From Duganella sp. Root336D2 (lineage in GTDB: Bacteria; Pseudomonadota; Gammaproteobacteria; Burkholderiales; Burkholderiaceae_D): a stretch of DNA of 64,000 nucleotides. The notes beneath the pieces were generated by a model. The model was not told where the DNA came from and did not search any database. It was given only the letters and a program-made list of their open reading frames with translations. Position 1 is the first letter of the stretch. Every line of letters starts with the position of its first letter. The DNA lies in contig NZ_LMDB01000012.1 of the NCBI RefSeq assembly GCF_001425005.1, forward strand, positions 434,001-498,000, read 5' to 3'. Positions 43,269 through 51,289 of this stretch are shown in pieces. The translations under genes were made by a program, and so were the position numbers.

Positions 43269-43699
43269 TTCCTGGCCCGTGGCGCGTGCCCGCGCAGGAT
43301 TTCGAGCCGGTTCGATGGAGCGTCAGGCGCGAGGAAGTCGGGAATAGTAAATTCGTCGCGTGCGGGCCTGGTCAGGAAAGTGACAGGCCACTCCGTAATT
43401 CGCTCTTCGCGGCAATGGACATACTCGCCCGGCTCGGGTTCGTCGATGTACTCGCGCTGGAGGACCAAGGCAAGGGGGGCTTCTGTCCCGGGATTTTGGT
43501 CGGCAAACTCCTTCGCCTCTTCGAACGTTTCGAAGGCGTAGTAGTAATCGCTTCCGTCATCTTCGTCAGGCGCGCCGCGCTCCGGATGACACCATACGCG
43601 GTATTCGAGGACAGCGTCCCACACGTAGCCGCCGCCAGACTTCGCGGAGGCCGGGTACTCGCCGACTTTTAGCGGATCAAGGACGTCGGGGTATTTCAT
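43262..43699 (-). CDS. Hypothetical acidic protein
   Basis: A 145-residue soluble, acidic protein with many aromatic residues: MKYPDVLDPLKVGEYPASAKSGG, then VWCHPERGAPDEDDG and the helix YAFETFEEAKEFADQNPG. No family recognised. It overlaps both neighbours by a few bases (4 and 7 bp), so it belongs to the same transcript. Confidence 0.6.
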   Translation of the reverse strand: MKYPDVLDPLKVGEYPASAKSGGGYVWDAVLEYRVWCHPERGAPDEDDGSDYYYAFETFEEAKEFADQNPGTEAPLALVLQREYIDEPEPGEYVHCREERITEWPVTFLTRPARDEFTIPDFLAPDAPSNRLEILRGHAPRARKC

Positions 43700-44118
43700 C
43701 GGTTAGGTGCAGGTGCAATGGCTGGTTGAAAGACTCGCTTTCGGCGAGCGATAAAGAACACAATCGCCCCACCGGACAAGAATGCCCAGAGCTTTTGTTC
43801 AAACAATATCAGGACAAGCGCAACTGGTCCATCTATGAAGGCTGCGGTGAACAAGACGCAAACTACGTTCGCCAGCAGGTGAATATAGGGTGCTTCAGGC
43901 AGGCGCTCGCCAGCCCACATCGTCAGCAAAGCACCGGCAACGCCGAAGAGGAAGGAACACAGCAGGATTGATAATCCTAATTTCAGCATCGAACCGTTGC
44001 CTGTACTGAGGGCAATGTCGAGATAGACGGACATCAGTCCAGAGCCGAACAACCACGCCAGACCGGACAAGACGCCGATGACGACTATAAGTCCCACCTT
44101 CAGTTTCGTGTTTTCCAT
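43696..44118 (-). CDS. Small membrane protein, four TM helices
   Basis: A 140-residue protein with four TM helices. A short N-terminal hydrophilic stretch (MENTKLK) precedes TM1, and a basic tail (ARRKRVF) follows TM4. No family recognised. It overlaps the next gene by 4 bp and lies 9 bp after the preceding one. Confidence 0.6.
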   Translation of the reverse strand: MENTKLKVGLIVVIGVLSGLAWLFGSGLMSVYLDIALSTGNGSMLKLGLSILLCSFLFGVAGALLTMWAGERLPEAPYIHLLANVVCVLFTAAFIDGPVALVLILFEQKLWAFLSGGAIVFFIARRKRVFQPAIAPAPNR

Positions 44119-44127
44119 GTTCCCTGA

Positions 44128-44424
44128 CTAATCGGTCCACATTGGCAGACCTGGTTTTGGAACGCCTGCTACCAGAAGATGCCGATGCTTGCGGCAGAAA
44201 AGTTCCTGATACCAGCCGTAATGCGGGTCGTTGCAGATCGAAGCTTCAATAGTATCGGGTAGAGCGCTCGTTGGCGTCGTAAGGTCTTTGGTCAAATGTC
44301 CGAAAACAGAACCTTTGTCAGGCCAATCCGTAACAGCCGGTTTTTCGGTCAAGGAGTTGCCGCTGGCGAGTTCCCTAGCCAGGATCGCTGCCAGGTCTTC
44401 ACAGAAAAGTGTCGAGGATCTCAA
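44128..44424 (-). CDS. Hypothetical protein
   Basis: A 98-residue protein that probably starts at TTG 44424, because GGAG lies 5 nt upstream and overlaps the stop of the previous gene. Longer starts would run inside the B-box-like gene. The sequence begins MRSSTLFCEDLAAILARELASG and contains a Cys/His-containing stretch ELFCRKHRHLLVAGVPKPG near the end. No domain recognised. Confidence 0.5.
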   Translation of the reverse strand: MRSSTLFCEDLAAILARELASGNSLTEKPAVTDWPDKGSVFGHLTKDLTTPTSALPDTIEASICNDPHYGWYQELFCRKHRHLLVAGVPKPGLPMWTD

Positions 44425-44432
44425 TTTAACTC

Positions 44433-44807
44433 CTAACACTGGATGCCGACGTCTTTCGCCCTGTAGTAGGCAAGCCATGCGATGAAAAATGATACTGCGC
44501 CGAAGAGCAAGAGGAACCATTCGGGTTCGCGGGAACGCAGCGACGCGTAGATCCCATATCCGCTGAAAAGCGCTCCAAGCAGAAGCCACATCACGACGCC
44601 GCTAGGCAGATTTTTTCGATCCGTCCCGATGCCGTATAGCTTTTTTCCTCGCTGGTTCATTTCGTGCACGTCGGCCGCTTCTTTGGCACAACGGTCGGAA
44701 CAAGCGATAGCGACTCCTGCATCAACCACGCAGGTCCGACAGACCGCTTTGCCGCAGGCCTTGCAGACGCCGACCGAATTGGAACCTGAATGTTCAAAGC
44801 ATTCCAT
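44433..44807 (-). CDS. B-box-like zinc-finger membrane protein
   Basis: A 124-residue protein. The N-terminus CFEHSGSNSVGVCKACGKAVCRTC, with later Cys residues (ACSDRC), is a B-box-type zinc finger. Two TM helices fill residues ~70-115. Bacterial B-box-plus-TM proteins of this type are widespread and uncharacterised. It lies 26 bp after the DUF4240 gene. Confidence 0.7.
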   Translation of the reverse strand: MECFEHSGSNSVGVCKACGKAVCRTCVVDAGVAIACSDRCAKEAADVHEMNQRGKKLYGIGTDRKNLPSGVVMWLLLGALFSGYGIYASLRSREPEWFLLLFGAVSFFIAWLAYYRAKDVGIQC

Positions 44808-44833
44808 TTGAAATCACTCCTGGTATCTTTACT

Positions 44834-45400
44834 TTAGCGTGCCGAAACGCCGAGCGGGCTGTTGGCCCGGAGGCCAAGGGTCGTGTATCGAGCGGGGGAA
44901 AACGCTTTGCCTTGCGCATGCGCGCATGCGCAAGTATCTTCCTCTTCCCATCGGGTGCCTTCAACCTCTCGCCCATTGGGGAGGTCGTGTTCGGGGAAGT
45001 CTTCGGAAGGTTTGCCGGTCTTCTCTTCCCAGGCCTCGGATGCAAGGTACTGGTAGCCCTCAACCTGGCAATCGTCGTCATGCTCTTCCACGAATTCGGC
45101 GAGCGAATCGGCATTGGCCATTGCTGATTCGTATACTTTCTCGCCGCGCGAAATCAGCCAGCCGCGGAAGTCCATGAAGCCATCGTCCGAGCAGCCGCCG
45201 CCAATGATGTAGGCGGCGCCCCAGAGATCCCAGTGATAGGCACGCGCATGGTATGCGCTCAAGTGGTAGTCGAAGGAGACGATTTCGTCCGGCGAAAGCT
45301 CACGCAGGAGTTCACCAAGAGTCCCGAGTTGCTCATACGGATCGCCGCCGGCAGCATTGCGCGATTTGTCGATGATGCTCCAAAAGCCTGCTTTATCCAT
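44834..45400 (-). CDS. DUF4240 domain protein with atypical tail
   Basis: A 188-residue protein. The DUF4240 domain fills residues ~1-150 (MDKAGFWSIIDKSRNAAGGD, WDLWGAAYIIGGGCSDDGFMDFRGWLISRG). After WEEED the family normally ends with a short Pro/Leu-rich stretch; here about 33 unrelated residues follow, encoded across a 24-bp palindrome. DUF4240 genes often stand among immunity-type genes. The start is ATG 45400. It is the first gene of the nine-gene run, so the promoter should lie in 45401-45464. Confidence 0.75.
   Translation of the reverse strand: MDKAGFWSIIDKSRNAAGGDPYEQLGTLGELLRELSPDEIVSFDYHLSAYHARAYHWDLWGAAYIIGGGCSDDGFMDFRGWLISRGEKVYESAMANADSLAEFVEEHDDDCQVEGYQYLASEAWEEKTGKPSEDFPEHDLPNGREVEGTRWEEEDTCACAHAQGKAFSPARYTTLGLRANSPLGVSAR
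44911..44934. repeat. 24-bp perfect palindrome inside the DUF4240 gene
   Basis: CTTGCGCATGCG is immediately followed by its exact complement CGCATGCGCAAG with no spacer. It lies in the atypical 3' tail of the DUF4240 gene. Confidence 0.85.
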
Positions 45401-45464
45401 GGTGATTCCGTTTGCGTCAAAAGAAATATTGCGAATATACAATTAGCAGTATGACATTGAACGG

Positions 45465-45499
45465 GGAAAAGAAAAAGGGCATGAATCATCATGCCCTTT
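45465..45499 (-). terminator. Rho-independent terminator
   Basis: On the minus strand an 11-bp perfect stem (AAAGGGCATGA/TCATGCCCTTT, 45499-45474) with a 4-nt loop runs directly into the T-rich tract CCCTTTTTCTTTTCC. It lies about 20 bp after the stop of the isomerase-like gene and should end that transcript. Confidence 0.85.
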
Positions 45500-45519
45500 G
45501 CTCACGAAGCGGATTTGAA

Positions 45520-46338
45520 TCACATGCAGTAGCGTTTGCGCAGCAGGTCCAGCATCGCCACGTTCTGGTCCCAAGCATTGCTGACCGGCTGGCCGGTGTA
45601 GGGCAAGGTGAAGGTATAAGGCGCCGGGCCGAATTCCGGCGTGAGCGTCATGCGTTCGGCGCCGTCGTTGCGGCGCAGTTCAATGATGCGGTCCCACCAG
45701 GACAGGTGGGCCTTCAACGCATCGGCGTTTTCCGGTGCGCGGAAGTCGGCCACCTGCGGGCCTTGCTGGTGGCCGATGCGGGCGTGGATGTGGCGCACGC
45801 GCGGCAGCACCTTGGCCAGCGTCAGTTCCTGGTCTTCCAGCAGCGATTCGCAAGCCACGCACCAGTGCGAGAGGTCGGCGTTCAGGTGCAGTTGCGGCAG
45901 GCGATCGAGGTAAGGCAGCAGCAGCATCGGGTGGCCGCTGAAGCGGCTGCGATGGATTTCGTGCACCACCGGCACGCCGTATTCTGTGGAGATGTCGGCG
46001 GCGAGTGCGATCAGCTCTTCGTTTTGCTGCGGCGTATACCAATCCTTGCCGGTGTGCGAGTTGACCAGCACAGGCTGCACCTCGCAGGCGTTGCGCAGCA
46101 GTTCGCCGAGTGCCTGTTTATGCGCTTCGAAGTCGCTGTGAAACACTGTCTCCCATTGGGCGACAATCAGATCCAGTCCTGCGTTGGCGACCTTATAGAC
46201 CCAGTTGTCGCGCTGGGCGCGGTCCAGCGGCAGCGACATTTCGATGCCGTCGAAGCCGGCCTCTTTTACCTTGGCGATGAAGACGTCCGGCGGCAACTCA
46301 TTGCTGCCCCAGTGCGGCGCGAAGATACTGATTTTCAC
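45520..46338 (-). CDS. Sugar phosphate isomerase/epimerase (AP endonuclease family 2 fold)
   Basis: A 272-residue TIM-barrel protein of the xylose-isomerase-like superfamily. Metal-ligand candidates are Glu and His in PVVHEIHRSRFSG, His in LNADLSHWC, His in HIHARIGHQQGP and Glu in LTPEFGP. Start GTG 46338 overlaps the PhyH stop (GTGA). A strong terminator follows. With the PhyH-like partner it suggests catabolism of a small hydroxylated or sugar-like compound, but the substrate is unknown. Confidence 0.83.
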   Translation of the reverse strand: MKISIFAPHWGSNELPPDVFIAKVKEAGFDGIEMSLPLDRAQRDNWVYKVANAGLDLIVAQWETVFHSDFEAHKQALGELLRNACEVQPVLVNSHTGKDWYTPQQNEELIALAADISTEYGVPVVHEIHRSRFSGHPMLLLPYLDRLPQLHLNADLSHWCVACESLLEDQELTLAKVLPRVRHIHARIGHQQGPQVADFRAPENADALKAHLSWWDRIIELRRNDGAERMTLTPEFGPAPYTFTLPYTGQPVSNAWDQNVAMLDLLRKRYCM

Positions 46339-47174
46339 AGGAAGCCTCGCACAGGGAAGGATGCGTCACGCTGGATCCAGTTGCGCTTGGAGTATTCAGT
46401 GCGGCCATCGGTCACGTGCAGCGTATAGGCGTGGCGCGAAACGGGCGAACGATTCGGGGCGCTGTAGTGTGGCAGCAGGCCGTGGAAGCAGACCAGAGAG
46501 CCGGCCTTGCATTCGAGCGGCACGGCGGTGGCGTCGGTTGGCCACGGCATGTTGTCCAGTTTTTCCACGCGCACCTGGTCGCCCTCGCGGATGAATCGTT
46601 CGCGCAGCGGAGAGCGATGGCCGCCAGGTTCAGCCCACATGCAGCCGTTTTCCAGCGTGGCGTCTTCCAGTGCGAACCAGAAGGTGGTGACGCTGATCGG
46701 GGTGGTGTCGAAGTAGGTGGCATCCTGGTGCCAGCGCACCTCGCCGCCGATGCCGGGCTGCTTGAAGATGTACATCGATTGCCAGACTTGCGGTTCGGCC
46801 AGGCCGATGTCGCGGGCGATCTGCTCCAGGCGCGCATCGGCGGTGAAGGCGCGGAAGGCCGGGTCCAGGTCGTGCATGGCGTGGCCGATTTTGTTGATCG
46901 ACAGTTCCTTGGCCTGTTTCAGTTGCCCGTCCGGGCCGAAAGCTTCTTCTTCAAAGAAGCAGCGCATGGTGTTGTCCGAGGCCAGGAAGTAATCGTCGGC
47001 TTTCTTCTCCTGCTCCTTGGTGGTGAAGATGCCTTGCGCAACGGCCGGGTCGAAGTCGTTGACGACTTGCGCGGCGCGGGCGCGCAGGGCGGCGATTTCG
47101 CCTGCGGTCTTGAAGCCGGGGATGACGATGAAGCCATCCTTGGCGTATTGGGCTTTCTGGGCGTCGGTCAGCAT
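46335..47174 (-). CDS. Phytanoyl-CoA dioxygenase (PhyH) family oxygenase
   Basis: A 279-residue Fe(II)/2-oxoglutarate-dependent oxygenase. Fe ligands are likely His and Asp in VRWHQDATYFDT and His in GLLPHYSAPNRSP, with an Arg downstream (SRHAYTLHV) for 2-oxoglutarate. PhyH-family enzymes hydroxylate many small molecules besides phytanoyl-CoA. It is cotranscribed with the isomerase-like gene and divergent from a LysR gene, which probably controls it through the palindrome at 47250. Confidence 0.83.
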   Translation of the reverse strand: MLTDAQKAQYAKDGFIVIPGFKTAGEIAALRARAAQVVNDFDPAVAQGIFTTKEQEKKADDYFLASDNTMRCFFEEEAFGPDGQLKQAKELSINKIGHAMHDLDPAFRAFTADARLEQIARDIGLAEPQVWQSMYIFKQPGIGGEVRWHQDATYFDTTPISVTTFWFALEDATLENGCMWAEPGGHRSPLRERFIREGDQVRVEKLDNMPWPTDATAVPLECKAGSLVCFHGLLPHYSAPNRSPVSRHAYTLHVTDGRTEYSKRNWIQRDASFPVRGFL

Positions 47175-47249
47175 GCTGTGCTCCTTTTCTTAATGCAGGT
47201 CATTGTAGGGAAGCCATTGGGTGCGAACAATGCGCAAACGGTTGACACA

Positions 47250-47270
47250 TTGTCTCCAAAATGGAGACAA
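47250..47270. promoter_or_regulatory. Palindromic operator between PhyH and LysR genes
   Basis: TTGTCTCCA (47250-47258) and TGGAGACAA (47262-47270) are perfect 9-bp inverted arms around a 3-nt AAA spacer. It lies between the divergent PhyH and LysR genes. It covers the upstream ATG at 47261, which favours GTG 47279 as the LysR start. A LysR binding site is the natural reading. Confidence 0.65.
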
Positions 47271-47278
47271 TTGTTGCC

Positions 47279-48214
47279 GTGGACCAGCTCAAGGCAATGG
47301 AAATCTTCGTGGAGGTGGCGCGCCAGCGCAGCTTCAGCGGCGCGGCGCGCCGGCTTGGCATGAGCCGCGCCATGGTGAGCAAGCATGTGATCGCGCTGGA
47401 AGAACGGCTCAATGCGCGCCTGCTGCATCGCTCCACGCGCGACGTGAGCCTGACCGATGCCGGGCAGGCCTACCTTGAACCTTGCGCCCTGGCGGTGCTG
47501 CAGGCGCAGGAAGCAGCTCGGGTGGTGACGCATGCCGGCATCGAGCTGGCGGGGCCGCTGCGGATACAGGCGCCGTCCAGCTTCGGCAGCGAATGGCTGG
47601 CCGATGCGGTGGCGCGATTCAGCCTGCCGCATCCGCAGTTGTCGCCTTTGCTGCATGTGGATGATGCGCTGCTCGACCCGATCGAGCATGGCTTCGACCT
47701 GACCATCCGTGTGGGCGGGATTCCGGATAGCCGTGCGCTGGCGATACGACCCCTGGCGCCTTGCCGCGGCGTGCTGTGCGCCTCGCCGGCCTACCTGGCG
47801 CGGGCCGGGCGGCCGGAGGTGCCGGACGACCTGCATCGCCACCAGTGCCTGCATTTCAGCCACCTGACCGGCGGCATCGCCTGGCATTTCGCGCGCGGCG
47901 AGGAGCAGGCTACGGTGCGGGTGACGCCCGCCTTCACTGCCAATAACGGGATGGTGCTGCAGCATGCCGCCCTGCGCGGGCTCGGCATCGTCTACACGAC
48001 AACCTTCCTGGCATGGCGCGACATTATCGAGGGACGGCTGGTGCCGGTGCTGTCCGACTGGGAGCTGCCCCTGAACCATTTGAGCGCCCTGTACCCGGCC
48101 ACGCGCCAGCTATCGCCGAAGGTGAGGGCGCTGATCGATTTCCTGGTGGCGGAATACCAGCCCGTGCCTCCTTGGGACAAGGCCTTGGCAGACGCGGGGT
48201 TGCTAAATATATAA
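47279..48214 (+). CDS. LysR-family transcriptional regulator
   Basis: A 311-residue LysR regulator with HTH (residues ~1-60, DQLKAMEIFVEVARQRSFSG, GMSRAMVSKHV) and effector domain (~88-295). The family consensus start (M-DQL-A) fits GTG 47279, although ATG 47261 is in frame and would add six residues. GGAG stands 12 nt before the GTG. It is divergent from PhyH with a palindrome between, so control of the PhyH-isomerase pair is likely. The effector is unknown. Confidence 0.85.
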   Translation: MDQLKAMEIFVEVARQRSFSGAARRLGMSRAMVSKHVIALEERLNARLLHRSTRDVSLTDAGQAYLEPCALAVLQAQEAARVVTHAGIELAGPLRIQAPSSFGSEWLADAVARFSLPHPQLSPLLHVDDALLDPIEHGFDLTIRVGGIPDSRALAIRPLAPCRGVLCASPAYLARAGRPEVPDDLHRHQCLHFSHLTGGIAWHFARGEEQATVRVTPAFTANNGMVLQHAALRGLGIVYTTTFLAWRDIIEGRLVPVLSDWELPLNHLSALYPATRQLSPKVRALIDFLVAEYQPVPPWDKALADAGLLNI

Positions 48215-48221
48215 TCACGGG

Positions 48222-49403
48222 ATGAACCAACACCGCCTCCTGCAGGTCGACGCCTTGCGCGCCTTTGCGCTGCTCGGCATCCTGGCCGTCAATATCTGGT
48301 CGTTCGCCGACCCCTATTTCGCCTCCGGCGTGAACAACCCGCGCTATGCGGGCGGGCTCGACGTGGCGGTGCGTTTCATCGTTGCGCTGCTGTTCGAAGC
48401 CAAGTTCTACCTGCTGTTCTCCTTCCTGTTTGGCTACAGTTTTACTTTGCAGCTGGCGGCGGCCGACCGTGCCGGCGCCGCATTCCGCCCGCGCATGCTG
48501 CGCCGGGCTGCGGGGCTGGTAGCACTGGGCGTGCTGCATGGCTGCTTTCTGTTTTATGGCGATATCCTGCACTTGTACGGCTTGCTGAGCTTACTGCTGC
48601 TGTTCTGGTATGGCCGCCAGTGGCGAACTGCCGAAAGTGCTGCACTATTGCTGATGCTGGCGGCGTGCATGCTGGTGGTGCTGGGCGTGGTGCTCATGCT
48701 CTCCCCGGAAGCGGGACCGCCGGAACTGAAGGCGGTATTTGCCAAGGTGGCCGCTTTCCATGCGAATGCGGGCAGCACGCAGGCATTCATCATGGACGAG
48801 TTTCCATCGACTGTCGCGTTCCTGATGTTTGGCCAGGGGCCAAGCGCGCTGGCGATGTTCCTGCTCGGACTTGGTGCGGGGCGTGCGCATTTGCTCGATG
48901 GTGTCGATTCGTTCGAGCAGCTGGTACGGCCCATCTTGCGCCTTGGCGCCTCGTTCGGGCTGGGCGGCGCACTGCTGTATGCGGCCGCAGCCGAGTTCGC
49001 GCCGGGCGGGGTGCTGATGATTTTCGCCACCGCGCTCAGCTACCTGACTGCGCCGATCCTGACGGCGGCGTATGTCGTGGCCCTGATGCTGTTGTTCGAA
49101 AGCCGCTACGGCGCGCGTGTGATCGCGGCACTGGCGCCGATGGGCAAGCTGGCGTTAAGCAATTACCTGATGCAGTCGCTGGCCATGGCCTTGCTGTTCA
49201 CCGGCTACGGCATGCGCTTGTGTGACGAACTTCCGCCAATCGCCGTGCTCGCGCTGGTACCGGCAATCTACTTCACGCAAATGGCCCTCAGCGCCCGGTG
49301 GCTCAGGCACCACGCCTACGGCCCGGCAGAATGGCTCTTGCGCGCCATTACCAACTGGCAGTGGGCGCCTCAGGAAGCAGGAGCCCAGCCGCCGTCGCGG
49401 TAG
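48222..49403 (+). CDS. DUF418 family membrane protein
   Basis: A 393-residue protein with about ten TM helices. DUF418 features are DALRAFALLGILAVNI near the N-terminus, the LLFSFLFGYSF segment, and the C-terminal membrane block with GKLALSNYLMQS. The family is related to acyltransferase-3-like membrane proteins, function unknown. It begins 7 bp after the LysR stop, so it may share that transcript. Its 3' end overlaps the convergent M29-like gene by 34 bp. Confidence 0.85.
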   Translation: MNQHRLLQVDALRAFALLGILAVNIWSFADPYFASGVNNPRYAGGLDVAVRFIVALLFEAKFYLLFSFLFGYSFTLQLAAADRAGAAFRPRMLRRAAGLVALGVLHGCFLFYGDILHLYGLLSLLLLFWYGRQWRTAESAALLLMLAACMLVVLGVVLMLSPEAGPPELKAVFAKVAAFHANAGSTQAFIMDEFPSTVAFLMFGQGPSALAMFLLGLGAGRAHLLDGVDSFEQLVRPILRLGASFGLGGALLYAAAAEFAPGGVLMIFATALSYLTAPILTAAYVVALMLLFESRYGARVIAALAPMGKLALSNYLMQSLAMALLFTGYGMRLCDELPPIAVLALVPAIYFTQMALSARWLRHHAYGPAEWLLRAITNWQWAPQEAGAQPPSR

Positions 49404-50398
49404 ACCTGGTCGTCGTCGAGGTAGACCGCGTCGGTCTGGACGAAGACGTCAACGTGGAAGCGGGCATCCTTGCGTTTGAACTGGGGCTTCTGGTACTGGC
49501 CGTGCTTGGCGCCCAGCGAAAGGTGGATGCCGCACATGCGTTCATAAGTGCCGATATCGTCCACCGTGCGTTCGCGCGAGAAGGCGCGGTTCATGCCGAA
49601 GCCGAGTTCGCGCACCCACACGTCGCCTTCGTGTGCGCGGATGATGGCCAGCATATTGTCGAATTCCGGCGTGCTGTTCTCGGCGCCGACCACGCGGCCT
49701 TTTTCGACGATCATGGTGATTGGAGTGGCTGGGCGGTTGACGTGGAAGGTGGTGTCGCCGAATACAAACACCTTGGCGCGGCCGTTGACCGCTTCCAGGT
49801 CTTGCGCCTCGGTGAACACTTCGCCGATCGGGAACAGGCCGCCGGCATTCTTCATCGCGCTGTAGTCGCCGATATTCAGCTTGGCCTCTTCAAACGGGGA
49901 AGCGAACACCAGCCTTTCGCCGCCGCTTTCCACCACGCCCGACTGCGCGCGTTCGATACGCGCCTTCAACGCGTGGCCGACGCCGCGGTAATACGCCGGG
50001 TCATAAGCCAATGCATCAATATAGACAAGACCTTGCTCGCCCGGCATGCGTGACAAATGCATATGCTCCATCACCTTCAGGCCGCGTTTGAACAGCTCCA
50101 TGCGGATGCGGTATTCGTTGAGGCGGAAGCTGGTGGTCTGTACCAGCACCACCAGGTCGCCGGGCTGTAGTTGCTCGAAAGCCGCAAGCACGTCATCCGG
50201 CTGTACCGTGTCGAAATCGATGAAACGGCCTTCGGGCAGGGCTGCGCGGTAGGCGTCGGCCAGCACTTGGGACAGTGGACTGCGCCGGTCGAACACCACC
50301 AAAGCCTGCTGTGGCGCGGCGTATTCGATGGCGTGGGCGAGCAGGTCGCGCACATTGCGGGCTGCCGAATCATGGGCGGCAGGTGGAAAAGCTGTCAT
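49370..50398 (-). CDS. M29 aminopeptidase-like protein
   Basis: A 342-residue protein resembling the M29 (aminopeptidase T/2,5-dihydroxypyridine dioxygenase-like) superfamily. Candidate metal-site motifs in order are RELGFGMNR, GIHLSLGAKHGQ and a terminal RFHVDVFV followed by a strand-turn and RDGGW. The N-terminal half is a divergent alpha/beta domain. Start ATG 50398 has no clear ribosome-binding site and ATG 50425 is an alternative. Metal-dependent hydrolase or ring-cleavage function is possible; I cannot choose between them. Confidence 0.6.
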   Translation of the reverse strand: MTAFPPAAHDSAARNVRDLLAHAIEYAAPQQALVVFDRRSPLSQVLADAYRAALPEGRFIDFDTVQPDDVLAAFEQLQPGDLVVLVQTTSFRLNEYRIRMELFKRGLKVMEHMHLSRMPGEQGLVYIDALAYDPAYYRGVGHALKARIERAQSGVVESGGERLVFASPFEEAKLNIGDYSAMKNAGGLFPIGEVFTEAQDLEAVNGRAKVFVFGDTTFHVNRPATPITMIVEKGRVVGAENSTPEFDNMLAIIRAHEGDVWVRELGFGMNRAFSRERTVDDIGTYERMCGIHLSLGAKHGQYQKPQFKRKDARFHVDVFVQTDAVYLDDDQVYRDGGWAPAS

Positions 50399-50507
50399 TA
50401 TCAGGCTATAAAGAGGATGAGGCATGCGCATTATACGGCGTGACGCTGCTTGAACCGGGAAGGGGCGCGAGGTAGAATCGGGTGAATATAGCCGGGGAGA
50501 AACATTG

Positions 50508-50963
50508 ATGGGTGTACAGTTTGGCCAGGACCTACCGCTGCAGCGGCCCGATGAAGCGGATAGCCGGGCGGCCATCTTCGTCCCGACTTCCAACATCAAG
50601 GAAGATATCCTGACTGCCATCCGCAAGGGGGCGGCGGTAGTCGGCTACGGCAATCACGACCACACTTTGACCATCTATTACGAAAGTAACCGCTTCAACG
50701 AGCCGACCCTGGCCAAGTGGGAGCAGAAGGCGCGCAAGGCTTACGACCGCCTGCGCGACAACCTGCCGACCACGTCCAAGATGGTGTGCAAGCTGGATAA
50801 CTTCGAGCAGATCGGCTACATCAGTAACAAAGGCATCACCATCCGCCGCCGTGCCAGCCTGGATCGCTGGCTTGAAGAGTCGGATGCCCAGGATTCCGCA
50901 CCGGATGGCGATAACGTCGCCTTTGCCCCGCCGCCGCCGCCCAAAAAGATCGTCGCCGATTAA
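50508..50963 (+). CDS. Conserved hypothetical protein
   Basis: A 151-residue soluble protein beginning MGVQFGQDLPLQRPDEADS and ending in a poly-Pro tail (PPPPPPKKIVAD). The middle part (YGNHDHTLTIYYES, WEQKARKAYDRLRDN) looks like a small alpha/beta fold. GGGGAGA lies 7 nt before ATG 50508. No domain recognised. Confidence 0.65.
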   Translation: MGVQFGQDLPLQRPDEADSRAAIFVPTSNIKEDILTAIRKGAAVVGYGNHDHTLTIYYESNRFNEPTLAKWEQKARKAYDRLRDNLPTTSKMVCKLDNFEQIGYISNKGITIRRRASLDRWLEESDAQDSAPDGDNVAFAPPPPPKKIVAD

Positions 50964-51007
50964 GACTCGGTGCTACCATCTGCCCACAGCCAAATAGTGG
51001 AGGGCAG

Positions 51008-51289
51008 ATGCAGGTAAGCCTTTTAGCGGCGGGCGGTGCGTTCCTGTTGGTGTTGCTGGCATCCAACGCCATGCGGCGTGCCTTCATGCGCCATGTGCAA
51101 GCGCGCGGAACCGATTTGTCGGCTGCCGATACGGCCGGCTGGCTGCTGTTCATCGGACTGGCTTTCCTGGCCGCCGCCGTGCTCGGGGTGCTGAACCTCT
51201 CGAAATTCCTCAACCTGGCTTTTTGCAGCACCTTGCTGGTGTTCGGCGTGGCCGCGCTGGTTGGCGCCTTTGTCATCGGTCGCCGCTAG
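51008..51289 (+). CDS. Small membrane protein, three TM helices
   Basis: A 93-residue protein with three TM helices (about residues 3-20, 43-62, 70-90). The first loop is basic (NAMRRAFMRHVQARG). AGTGGAGGG lies just upstream. It converges with the next gene with a 17-bp overlap. No family recognised. Confidence 0.65.
   Translation: MQVSLLAAGGAFLLVLLASNAMRRAFMRHVQARGTDLSAADTAGWLLFIGLAFLAAAVLGVLNLSKFLNLAFCSTLLVFGVAALVGAFVIGRR

Noticed and set aside
41577-45400. Chromosomal-integron cassette array
   Set aside because: The spacers between genes are about 32 bp or less, too short for attC sites (about 57-140 bp), and I found no paired core sites or integrase.
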